Below, piece by piece: positions 1 to 7,500 of a stretch of 34,743 nt of DNA. The stretch is from an uncultured Clostridia bacterium (GTDB taxonomy: Bacteria; Bacillota; Clostridia; Christensenellales; DTU072): NCBI GenBank assembly GCA_944372095.1, contig CALVYG010000015.1, positions 1 to 34,743 on the forward strand, given 5' to 3'. Each line of letters begins with the position of its first letter. Position 1 is the first letter of the stretch. A model generated the notes under the pieces. That model had not been told where the DNA came from. It saw only the letters and a program-made list of their open reading frames with translations, and ran no database searches. A program made the translations under genes and the position numbers.

Positions 1-31
1 GTATAGCTCACTATACTTCGCAAGCGAAGTA
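1..31 (+). other. Putative origin of transfer (oriT), MobV type
   Basis: Two adjacent perfect inverted repeats lie at the window edge: GTATAG-CTCA-CTATAC (1-16) and TACTTCGC-AA-GCGAAGTA (14-31). The first resembles the nic-site hairpin that I recall from the pMV158 oriT (GTATAG, a short loop, TATACTT, with nicking at TAGTGTG/TTA). The equivalent here is TAGCTCA/CTA, so a nick would fall near position 10. An oriT just upstream of the mob gene on the same strand is the usual arrangement for MobV elements. The left part may be cut off by the window edge. The hairpins are seen; the function is inferred. Confidence 0.6.
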
Positions 32-83
32 CCGTTCGCTCTGCCGAGGGCTTTTAATCAGAAAAAACAAGGAGGACGATGAA

Positions 84-1133
84 ATAAGCTATTTGGTTTG
101 TCACATGGAAAAATATCACAAGACGGACATTGCACCCGTCGAACAGGAGAACGAGCGAGATGAAAACTATCCTGCCAACAATCCGCAGATAGACTGCGCT
201 CGTACCCGAAACAATTACAATGTCATTAAGCGACAATGCTCCTACACTCAGCACATCAACAAAAGGATAGCGGAACTCGACTTGCCTACGAAAGTACGCA
301 AGGACGCAGTTCTGATGTGTTCGTTTGTCGTGGGGTCAGACAGAGAGTTCTTCAAAAGTCTGTCAGCGCGTGAACAGGAAAAATTCTTTGCAGATTGCAC
401 CCGCTTCTTTGCGGACAGATATGGCGAAAAAAATATTATTTCCGCCGTAGTCCACATGGACGAGACCACCCCGCACCTGCACCTGAACTTAATCCCGATT
501 GCAGAAGGCAGACTCTGCGCCAAGCAACTGTTTGACCGCAAAGCGCTGCAAACCTTGCAGACAGACTTTTATTCTGTTGTGGGAAAGAAATGGAACTTGC
601 AACGAGGCAAGGAAGGCAGTACCGCAAAACATCTTGACACAATGTCGTACAAAGTCAAAAAGATGAAAGACGAAGCGGTTGCTGCCGTATTGCAGGCATC
701 GGAAGCTGAAAGGCGAAAAGAAGCCGCCGAGCAAAGCCAAGCCCGCGCGGAACAAGCCACGCACGAGCTCGAAGAAAAATGTGAACAATTACAGCGTGAG
801 GTCGCTCCTCTCCAAGCCGCAGCGAACGTCGCACAGGAATACAACGCAGGAAAACGTAAGCCGAATAAAAGAGATGTACCAACGCTTGCTGCCGACAATG
901 CAAGATTAAAGCAAGAGCTTGAATACAGCATTAAAGACCAGCACGACGTCTTTCAGCTCTATCAAAAGACCGAGCGAGAGAGGCTGTCGCTCCAAGAGGA
1001 CGCCAAGACTTTGAGAGAGCTACGAGAGCAAGCGCCGGATAAACTTCGGGAAGCATTGGCAACTGCCGAGCAACGTAAGGCAGTAAAGCGCTCTACTCCC
1101 TTCAAAGGTTCGGGAACTGGATGGAGCAAATAA
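84..1133 (+). CDS. mob: MobV-family relaxase (Mob/Pre plasmid recombination protein)
   Basis: Relaxases of this family nick oriT and lead one DNA strand to a recipient cell. The N-terminal half has the family's hallmarks: an initial S-Y-L-V-C-H-M-E-K, ENERDENY, N-P-Q-I-D, an R-x-R-N-N-Y stretch, and the metal-binding HMDETTPHLH at about residues 124-133. The C-terminal 150 residues are a charged, Ala/Glu/Lys-rich coiled coil. The start is a problem. AAGGAGG (69-75) is 8 nt from an in-frame ATA at 84 that gives the family's exact N-terminus (x-S-Y). The first in-frame conventional starts are TTG at 93 and ATG at 105, both far from the ribosome binding site. An out-of-frame ATG at 79 runs into TAA. 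I place the start at 84 (349 residues) but a 5' frameshift is possible. Position 22, the nucleophilic His of MobM, is Glu here. Confidence 0.9.
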   Translation: MSYLVCHMEKYHKTDIAPVEQENERDENYPANNPQIDCARTRNNYNVIKRQCSYTQHINKRIAELDLPTKVRKDAVLMCSFVVGSDREFFKSLSAREQEKFFADCTRFFADRYGEKNIISAVVHMDETTPHLHLNLIPIAEGRLCAKQLFDRKALQTLQTDFYSVVGKKWNLQRGKEGSTAKHLDTMSYKVKKMKDEAVAAVLQASEAERRKEAAEQSQARAEQATHELEEKCEQLQREVAPLQAAANVAQEYNAGKRKPNKRDVPTLAADNARLKQELEYSIKDQHDVFQLYQKTERERLSLQEDAKTLRELREQAPDKLREALATAEQRKAVKRSTPFKGSGTGWSK

Positions 1134-1192
1134 AACTGAATAAGCGCTAATAAGGAGGAAAACGTATCGAACAGAATACATAACTACGGGGA

Positions 1193-1378
1193 ATGGCGAG
1201 AAAGAAACTAATTCAAACTGACTTTGATATTCCCGATTACCAAATAGAATCTCTTGCAAGAGTTCTGTTACCGCAAATCAGGGCATATCTTCTGTCCGAA
1301 CAAGGACAAAAAGACTATGCCGAATGGTCGGCAAATCGACAACTGAATACAAAACTTAATAATAATTTATCCCTTTAA
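1193..1378 (+). CDS. Small hypothetical protein following the relaxase gene
   Basis: A 61-residue protein, with N-terminal MARKK and a predicted helical middle (IPDYQIESLARVLLPQIRAY). It begins 59 nt after mob on the same strand. An in-frame TAA four codons upstream fixes ATG 1193 as the first possible ATG. The strong AAGGAGG (1153-1159) is too far upstream to serve this ATG, so initiation would depend on the weak GGGGA just before it. I recognise no family. Its place between the relaxase and the terminator suggests a gene belonging to the mobile element. Confidence 0.55.
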   Translation: MARKKLIQTDFDIPDYQIESLARVLLPQIRAYLLSEQGQKDYAEWSANRQLNTKLNNNLSL

Positions 1379-1384
1379 AAAGTA

Positions 1385-1507
1385 CAGGGAACGCCGCCAT
1401 AAGTTGCGGCGAGAGGAAACCGCTGAAAGTTGCGGTATAAAAGTTTAAAGTAATCTAATCAGATGAGGTTGCGCCTTAGAGGAAAACCTACAACTAAAAA
1501 CGGCGAG
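1385..1507 (+). ncRNA. Candidate structured RNA at the end of the mob operon
   Basis: This stretch has no good open frame but dense pairing potential. CGCCGC (1392-1397) pairs with GCGGCG (1406-1411). ACCGC (1419-1423) pairs with GCGGT (1432-1436). Both stems close 8-nt loops ending in AAGTT or AAAGTT. AGGTTG (1466-1471) can pair with the AACCT/CAACT run at 1485-1494, and CGCCG near 1392 can alternatively pair with CGGCG at 1501. It ends directly in a strong terminator. Pairings are read from the sequence; that this is a functional RNA is inference. It could be an element-encoded regulatory RNA or a 3' UTR. Confidence 0.4.
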
Positions 1508-1540
1508 GCGGGCAGAGCGTTTTTCGCTCTGCCCGCATTT
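1508..1540 (+). terminator. Rho-independent terminator of the mob operon
   Basis: A perfect 12-bp stem, GCGGGCAGAGCG / CGCTCTGCCCGC, closes a TTTTT loop and is followed by ATTTT. It sits between the plus-strand mob genes and the minus-strand RES gene, whose stop codon begins a few bases further on. The stem is GC-rich while the RES gene is AT-rich. Confidence 0.85.
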
Positions 1541-1542
1541 TA

Positions 1543-2667
1543 CTAGTTTTTTATAAAATCAATGTCCATATCGTGTCTTAGCACTCTCTCGCATGAAATA
1601 ATATCAGGGTATTCGTTAATAAAATATGGTTTAGTCAAACGAAAAGCTTTTGCTAGAATCGGACAATAAGGATATTCAGAAGATATTTTAGAGCCACTCA
1701 CAGGAAATACATAATTAAACCCCATATCAGATGCTCTTTCAGAAGCACAGGAAAAATAGCGTATACCTATAAGATGGTCATAATCCGTATTTTCCTCGTT
1801 ATTCGTAGCCATTTCACTTCGAACCCATTGCATTAATAATTGCGGAACAATATATTCTGCAGCAAAAGGATGGTTTTTGTTTGTCCTAATAAATGAAGAT
1901 GCAGCTATAAGTGGATACCATAATAAATAAGCACTTCTGACGCTTGGATCGTGTAGATCAACCTCATCAAATCTTCGTCTATAAGTAACATCGTCTCTAT
2001 TTTGCTCAAAGAAATCTTGAGGTTTAAGAGCTAGCTCTATTACATTTATCTCAGTGTCATTATACTCAATATTTCTTTCGATTTTGAATTTTGAAGCTAT
2101 AGCAAATCCATTGTTGAGATTATAATGAACTTCTTCACAACATAGTTCTAGTGAAGTACCTAGATAGAGGCTTGGATATCCAGCGATGCTATATCGGCTA
2201 GAAGATACCCTTGAACGTAAATTATATGGAGTATGAAAAATTCTAGTTCTTGCGTAAGGAATGTTATCCTCGACCTTTGCAACTCTGTATAGACTCAATC
2301 GATCGTCATAGTTCTCTAATATTTCAAAACAACTCTTTTTATAAACTCTTAACGGTGTTTGTTGTAATAGATGCATTACTTGAGAAAAGCAATCATATGC
2401 TTTTGCTGGAAATCCATCTAAATAGTGTTTTACAGATTTTTTTATCAGATTGCAGATTTTTTTAATATGAAGAACACCAAAGTTGTTTCTATCTTTCTTC
2501 AAACCCTCATTTAGATAATTAACTTCTATTTCAATTAATTTACAATAATTATTCAGTAAATTCTCTAGGTTATTATAAAAATCTACACCATCCCAGCGAA
2601 TAGGCAAATATAAACTTTTATCTTGAAATATTTTACGAAAATTAGAGTCTGAGATATCTATAATCAT
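1543..2667 (-). CDS. RES-domain protein, mobile-element cargo
   Basis: A 374-residue protein. Residues about 126-330 fit the RES domain: LYRVA near 126, an Arg-Tyr-Ser/IAGYPSLYLGTS segment at 158-172, and E178/E179 just after it. RES proteins studied in toxin-antitoxin systems (Res of Res-Xre) attack NAD. Whether this longer form does so is inference. The N-terminal 120 residues are helical, charged and unrecognised. I start at 2667 because AAGGAGG lies 6 nt upstream; the 15 extra upstream codons lack such a site. The gene is strikingly AT-rich compared with its neighbours, consistent with recent acquisition. No Xre-type antitoxin gene is visible beside it, so it may be a stand-alone defence or abortive-infection gene. 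Confidence 0.65.
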   Translation of the reverse strand: MIIDISDSNFRKIFQDKSLYLPIRWDGVDFYNNLENLLNNYCKLIEIEVNYLNEGLKKDRNNFGVLHIKKICNLIKKSVKHYLDGFPAKAYDCFSQVMHLLQQTPLRVYKKSCFEILENYDDRLSLYRVAKVEDNIPYARTRIFHTPYNLRSRVSSSRYSIAGYPSLYLGTSLELCCEEVHYNLNNGFAIASKFKIERNIEYNDTEINVIELALKPQDFFEQNRDDVTYRRRFDEVDLHDPSVRSAYLLWYPLIAASSFIRTNKNHPFAAEYIVPQLLMQWVRSEMATNNEENTDYDHLIGIRYFSCASERASDMGFNYVFPVSGSKISSEYPYCPILAKAFRLTKPYFINEYPDIISCERVLRHDMDIDFIKN

Positions 2668-2769
2668 AGCATGCCTCCTTTGTATAAAATAATTATAATA
2701 CAAATTAAACATTAAATCAAGACTTGATCAACTGACTTATTTAGCTAAGTTCTAATTCCTCAATAAAAC

Positions 2770-2815
2770 AAAATAGCCCGAACATTCTTTTTATGACAAA
2801 GAAGTTCAAGCTATT
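2770..2815 (-). terminator. Terminator of the tRNA operon
   Basis: An imperfect long hairpin: AATAGC / GCTATT, GAAC / GTTC and TTCTTT / AAAGAA pair around a short loop, with a 2x2 mismatch and one bulged base. Read on the minus strand it is followed by TTTTGTTTTAT. It begins a few bases beyond the CCA end of tRNA-Leu, so it ends the six-tRNA transcript. Confidence 0.75.
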
Positions 2816-2821
2816 AAGAGT

Positions 2822-2903
2822 TGGTGCGGTTAAAGGGACTTGAACCCTTACGATTCCTCAATAGATTCTAAGTCTATCGCGTCTGCCATTCCGCCATAAC
2901 CGC
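2822..2903 (-). tRNA. tRNA-Leu (anticodon UAG)
   Basis: Acceptor arms GCGGTTA / TAACCGC, discriminator A and encoded CCA. The anticodon loop is CTTAGAA between ATAGA / TCTAT, giving UAG. A short extra variable arm separates it from the T arm (AAGGG-TTCAAGT-CCCTT). It is the last tRNA of the operon and the one next to the mobile element. Confidence 0.95.
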
Positions 2904-2933
2904 TTGCCTTTTTTCCTTTTTTTTATAAAAAAA

Positions 2934-3009
2934 TGGTGATCCATCGGAGATTCGAACTCCGGACACCTTGATTAAAAGTCAAGTGCTCTGCCTGCTGAGC
3001 TAATGGATC
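2934..3009 (-). tRNA. tRNA-Lys (anticodon UUU)
   Basis: Acceptor arms GATCCAT / ATGGATC, discriminator A and encoded CCA. The anticodon stem is CTTGA / TCAAG with loop CTTTTAA. The T arm is CGGAG-TTCGAAT-CTCCG. Total length is 76 nt. Confidence 0.96.
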
Positions 3010-3051
3010 ACACGCCTTATCTATCTTTTTTTTCTTCTTCGCGCTTCTTTG

Positions 3052-3127
3052 TGGCAGGGGTGGCAGGATTTGAACCTACGAATGCGGGAGTCAAAGTCCC
3101 GTGCCTTAACCTCTTGGCGACACCCCT
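3052..3127 (-). tRNA. tRNA-Gln (anticodon UUG)
   Basis: Acceptor arms AGGGGTG / CACCCCT, discriminator G and encoded CCA. The anticodon loop CTTTGAC lies between CGGGA / TCCCG, giving UUG. The T arm is GTAGG-TTCAAAT-CCTGC. Length is 76 nt. Confidence 0.95.
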
Positions 3128-3136
3128 TCGCGTCTT

Positions 3137-3214
3137 TGGGGTGAATGGTGGGAGTCGAACCCACGACCTCCAGAGCCACAATCTGGCGTTCTAACCAACT
3201 GAACTACATCCACC
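3137..3214 (-). tRNA. tRNA-His (anticodon GUG)
   Basis: Acceptor arms GTGGATG / CATTCAC with one G-T pair, discriminator C and encoded CCA. The extra G(-1) expected of tRNA-His is encoded at 3214. The anticodon loop TTGTGGC between CCAGA / TCTGG gives GUG. Confidence 0.95.
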
Positions 3215-3228
3215 ACAGCTTTTTGTAG

Positions 3229-3305
3229 TGGCGAACCAGGAGGGGTTCGAACCCCCGACCTACGGCTTAGAAGGCCGTTGCTCTATCCAGCTGAGCTACT
3301 GGTCC
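3229..3305 (-). tRNA. tRNA-Arg (anticodon UCU)
   Basis: Acceptor arms GGACCAG / CTGGTTC, discriminator G and encoded CCA. The anticodon loop CTTCTAA between ACGGC / GCCGT gives UCU. The T arm GGGGG-TTCGAAC-CCCTC has one G-T pair. Confidence 0.95.
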
Positions 3306-3435
3306 ACTTGGGTTCCCGTTACAGAGTTCATACCCCGTCTCAGGTCAGGTTGTTTCAAAGGGAAATAACCGCATTTCCTGCAATTACCTCCCCTCACCTA
3401 AACCAACCTTCTTCTTTTGTATCGCCTCTCGGCTT

Positions 3436-3509
3436 TGGAGCGGGTGATGGGAATCGGACCCACGCAACCAGCTTGGAAGGCTGGGGCTCTACCATTGAGC
3501 TACACCCGC
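3436..3509 (-). tRNA. tRNA-Gly (anticodon UCC)
   Basis: Acceptor arms GCGGGTG / CACCCGC, discriminator T and encoded CCA. The anticodon loop CTTCCAA between CCAGC / GCTGG gives UCC. It is the first tRNA after the operon promoter. The roughly 130 nt between it and tRNA-Arg are longer than the other spacers (about 10-30 nt), and I see no tRNA fold in them. Confidence 0.95.
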
Positions 3510-3542
3510 TTATTCGCTCCTCTTCTCTTAAAGCGCCTTATC

Positions 3543-3571
3543 AGTATAATTGATTGTCTCTCCTTTGTCAA
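3543..3571 (-). promoter_or_regulatory. Sigma-A promoter of the tRNA operon
   Basis: On the minus strand TTGACA (3571-3566) is followed by a 17-nt spacer and TATACT (3548-3543). It lies about 30 nt upstream of tRNA-Gly and points into the cluster. It is near consensus, as expected for a stable-RNA operon. Confidence 0.88.
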
Positions 3572-3643
3572 TCGTTTTTTATACCTTTAACTCACTTTTT
3601 TTCTTCCTGTTCCTTTTTATTTCTCTTTTTACTCTTCTTCCTT

Positions 3644-4537
3644 TTATAATATCGCGCTTACAAACTCTTCTGCGCTGAACGGTAATAAATCGTCTATCTT
3701 TTCTCCTACTCCGATATATACCACGGGCACTTCGTACTCCGCGCTTATCGCCATTACTACTCCGCCTTTCGCCGTTCCGTCCAGTTTCGTCAGGATTATT
3801 CCGTCTATATCTATCGCTTCGTCAAATACTTCTACCTGACTTACCGCATTCTGTCCCGTTGTCGCATCCAGTACTATATAACTCCTTTTATCCGCTTCCG
3901 GTAATTCCCTGTCTATTACCCTGTTTATTTTTTCAAGCTCGTTCATCAGGTTCTTTTTATTGTGCAGCCTTCCCGCCGTATCCACTATCAATACGTCGGT
4001 TTTCTTCGCTTTCATCGACGCTATTGCGTCGAATACAACCGCCGCAGGGTCGCTGCCTTCATTGTGCTTTACTATCCTTACTCCCGCGCGCTCTGCCCAG
4101 ATTTCCAGCTGCTCGCTCGCTGCCGCCCTGAACGTGTCCGCTGCGGCTACTATTACGCTTTTTCCTTGTTCCTTAAAAAGATTCGCCAGTTTTCCTACCG
4201 CCGTCGTTTTCCCTACTCCGTTTACTCCCGCTATCAACAACACCAGCGGGTACTCATACTCCGGTATTTCGTAATCTATCGATTCTATCAGTATTCTCCT
4301 AAGTTCGCTTTTCGCTTTTTCAGGCTCTGTTATCTTCTTTTTATATACGCTCTCCTTCAATTCTCCGATTATCTGCTCGGTTGCAGTTACTCCCATATCG
4401 GCGCCGATTAACGCGTTTTCCAGCTCTTCGTAAAAATTTTCATCCAGATTTTTCGCCTTGAAAACTTCAAATATCTTCTTTGATATATTCTCTTTCGTTT
4501 TCAATAATCCGCGCTTGATTTTTTCAAATATTCCCAT
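3644..4537 (-). CDS. ftsY: Signal recognition particle receptor FtsY
   Basis: FtsY is the membrane-associated SRP GTPase that docks ribosome-nascent chain complexes at the Sec translocon. The 297-residue protein has the N domain (about 1-95) and the NG GTPase: P-loop GVNGVGKT (104-111), DTFRAAA (134-140), DTAGR (186-190) and TKLD (250-253). It lacks the long acidic A domain of proteobacterial forms, as is usual in Bacillota. It follows smc by 62 nt on the same strand and probably shares its transcript. This smc-ftsY order is common in Bacillota. Confidence 0.97.
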   Translation of the reverse strand: MGIFEKIKRGLLKTKENISKKIFEVFKAKNLDENFYEELENALIGADMGVTATEQIIGELKESVYKKKITEPEKAKSELRRILIESIDYEIPEYEYPLVLLIAGVNGVGKTTAVGKLANLFKEQGKSVIVAAADTFRAAASEQLEIWAERAGVRIVKHNEGSDPAAVVFDAIASMKAKKTDVLIVDTAGRLHNKKNLMNELEKINRVIDRELPEADKRSYIVLDATTGQNAVSQVEVFDEAIDIDGIILTKLDGTAKGGVVMAISAEYEVPVVYIGVGEKIDDLLPFSAEEFVSAIL

Positions 4538-4599
4538 AGGAATTCCCTGCCTTTTTATTTTTTATTTTTTTTATCTTCCCGTTTTCTCACCTTTTCGCC

Positions 4600-7500
4600 T
4601 CAACCTTCGTTGTTGACTTTTTCCGCTATTTCGAGCGCTTCGCTGAGTTTTACCGAGAATACCTTGCTTACGCCTTTTTCCTGCATCGTTATTCCGTACA
4701 GTTCGTTCGCAAGTTCCATTGTAGGCTTTCTGTGGCTCACTATTATGAATTGCGTGTTTCTGCTGAATTTCCTTAAATATTTTGCATACACCGACGAATT
4801 GCTGTCGTCAAGCGGCGCGTCTACTTCGTCAAGTATACAGAACGGTACGGGATTCAGCTTTATTATCGCAAATATTATCGCTATCGCAGTAAGCGCTCTT
4901 TCTCCTCCGCTCAGCAAATCGATATTTTGCAGTTTCTTGCCCGGCGGTTCCGCTTCTATGATTATTCCTGCGTCCAGCACGCTTTCTCCGTAATCGAGGT
5001 CGAGGTCCAACCGCCCTTTTCCTCCGTCGAACATTTCGCTGAATACCGCCGCAAAGTTCTCTTTTATCTTTGCAAAACTTTCGGTAAAGTTCGTTTCCAT
5101 CTTTACCGTCAAATCTTTAATCGTATCGCACAGCATGTCTTTCGCTTTCACTACGTCGTCGTAGTGCAGCTTTAACTGCGAATATTCCTCCTTTAATGCG
5201 GCAAGGTCGCTTATCGCCATTTCGTTTACGTCACCGAGCTTGGTAAGTTCCTTTTTCAGGTTCTTTATCTCCTGTACACCCGCCGTATCCGAATATCCTT
5301 CTATCTTCATTTCACACGCCGTTTCGTAATCCAGTCCGTATTCTTCCTTGACTTTTTCACGCGCCGTATCAATTTCTTTTTTCAGGTTTTCTATCATCGT
5401 CTCTGCTCTCGCTTTTCTCTCGTTCGCTTCGTTGACCTTATCCGCGCACGCCTGCATCGAACCGTACAATATGCTTTGCCTTACCGTTAATTTTCCTTTT
5501 TCTTCCGTTATTGCGTCTCTCTTTTCCTTTTCTTTCTGCAACTGTTCGTTATCGGTGTTTTCCAACACAAGCCTTTCCAGTTCTGCCCTGTTCCTCGCAA
5601 GTTCCGACGAACGCATCTTTACAAGCGATACCGAATTCAGTATTTCCGTTCCCAGTCTCGCTATCTCTTTTTCCAACATATTTATTCCGGAAGTAAGTTC
5701 CTTGCTTCTGTTTTCGAGATTCTTTACTTTCGTGATAATTTCCGTTCTTCTCGCGTTCGCTTTCTGTCTTTCTTTCTCGAGTTCGATTACCTCTTCGTTC
5801 ATCTGGGCAAGCATATCGTTTGCACTTGTCCTTTTGTCCGTTTGGGTTCCCATTTTCTCTTCTTCGGCTGCCAGACGTATTCCTTTCGCGGCTATTTCTC
5901 TCTCGCATTCTTCTATCCTTGCCGTCAGTTTTTCGATTTCGGAATTTATCTTTGCCTGTTCCAATACCGTGTACTGTTTGCTTTGTTCCGCGGAAGACAC
6001 GTTCTTGTCGAGCTTGAATATAAGGTTGTCTATTACCGACGTCGTTTTCTCCATTTCCTTTATTTCGCCGTCAATGGTGTTCAACTCGTCCACAAGGATT
6101 TTTCTCGTCCGTTCAAGTTCTTCGACTTTCTTCTTATACTCCGTTATTTCCGCTTCCAGACTCAGCATTCTGTTTCCGGTGTTCTGTGTTTTCCCTCCGG
6201 TTACAGCTCCGCTTACGGCATAATTTTCTCCCGTCAGCGTTACTATTCTGAACGCGTTTCTGTATTTCTCCGCCATTCTTATTGCGGTGGGTTTATCCTC
6301 TACCACGACTACTCTTCCGAGCAACACCTCTATCGCGGGTCGGTATTCCCTGTCGCATTTTACCAAATCCGCCGCTACTCCGTAACATCCGTTTTCTTCA
6401 AGCGCGTCGTCGAATACCGACTCCAACGGTCTCGGACGCATTGCCGTAAGCGGTAAAAACGTTCCACGTCCGCCTCTGTATCTGTTCAGATATTCTATAA
6501 GGTAACTTGTATCCTGCTGATTTCTCGTTACCATATTGTTTATATTGTTCCCCAATCCGATTTCCACGGCTAGCGCATATTTCGGCGATACCGTTATCAG
6601 TTGTCCCAATACTCCGCATATCTTACTCGTTACGTTTCCGTCTCCGCACGTCATCAGGAATTTTACCGCCTGGTCGTAGTTGGAAAAATTGGATTTACTG
6701 CTTTCCTGGTATGTTATCCACGTCTTTTTCTGCGTTATCGTGTCTCTGATTTCAGCAAGCTTGTCTTCCGCGTTCCTTTTCGCCAGATATTTTTTATTGT
6801 AATTTATTTCTATTTCCGCTTTCGCGGCTTTTTTTTCTTCTCTGTCTTTTTCGAGCGCCGCTATATTTTCGTCTTCCGCTTTAAGTTTTCGGTGTATTTC
6901 TCCGAGCTCTTTCTTCTTTTCCGCAAGTTCTTCTTTCGATTCCGCTACGGTCTTTTCCAGACTTATTTTCTCCGCTTTAAGCTGCGCCACGTCTCCCGTC
7001 ATCGATATCGACTCGTCCATTGCTTCGAATATTATCGAATTCGTTATGTCTATTTTCGTGCGTTTCTCTTTTACTCGTTCGTCCGCTTCTTCGTATTCCC
7101 TTATAAGCTTCTCTTCTTCCGCTTTCGCTTGCAGATATTCGTACGTTACCTGCTGATATTCTTCCGTGTAACCTTTTTTTGTCAGATTGTTCGCTTCTAT
7201 TATTTTCTGCTTGTCGTCCGTTTCTTTTTCCTTTTCGGCAATAAATTCTTCCGCCTGTTCTATGCTTTCTTTCAAGCGTTTCTGCTCGCTGTTCTTCGTT
7301 ATCGAACTGTCCGTCAGCTTCATCATCCGCTCGTATACAACCTTGAATTCGTCGTCAAGCTTTTTAAGCTTATCCGACACTTCCTCGTATTCTCTGTTGG
7401 TTTCGTCCTGCTCCTTTTTCGCGGCGGTTAACGCGGCGCTCGCTGCGGATAGTTTTTCCTCCAACTTTTTGCTTTCCGTTTCGCTGTGTTCGGTTACGTA

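Noticed and set aside
3306..3435. A degenerate seventh tRNA in the long spacer between tRNA-Gly and tRNA-Arg
   Set aside because: No T-loop TTCGA sequence or cloverleaf pairing could be found.
3003..3553. Plus-strand open frames across the tRNA cluster
   Set aside because: They read through the complements of tRNA genes and are the familiar spurious translations of tRNA T arms (GGNRTH-like stretches).
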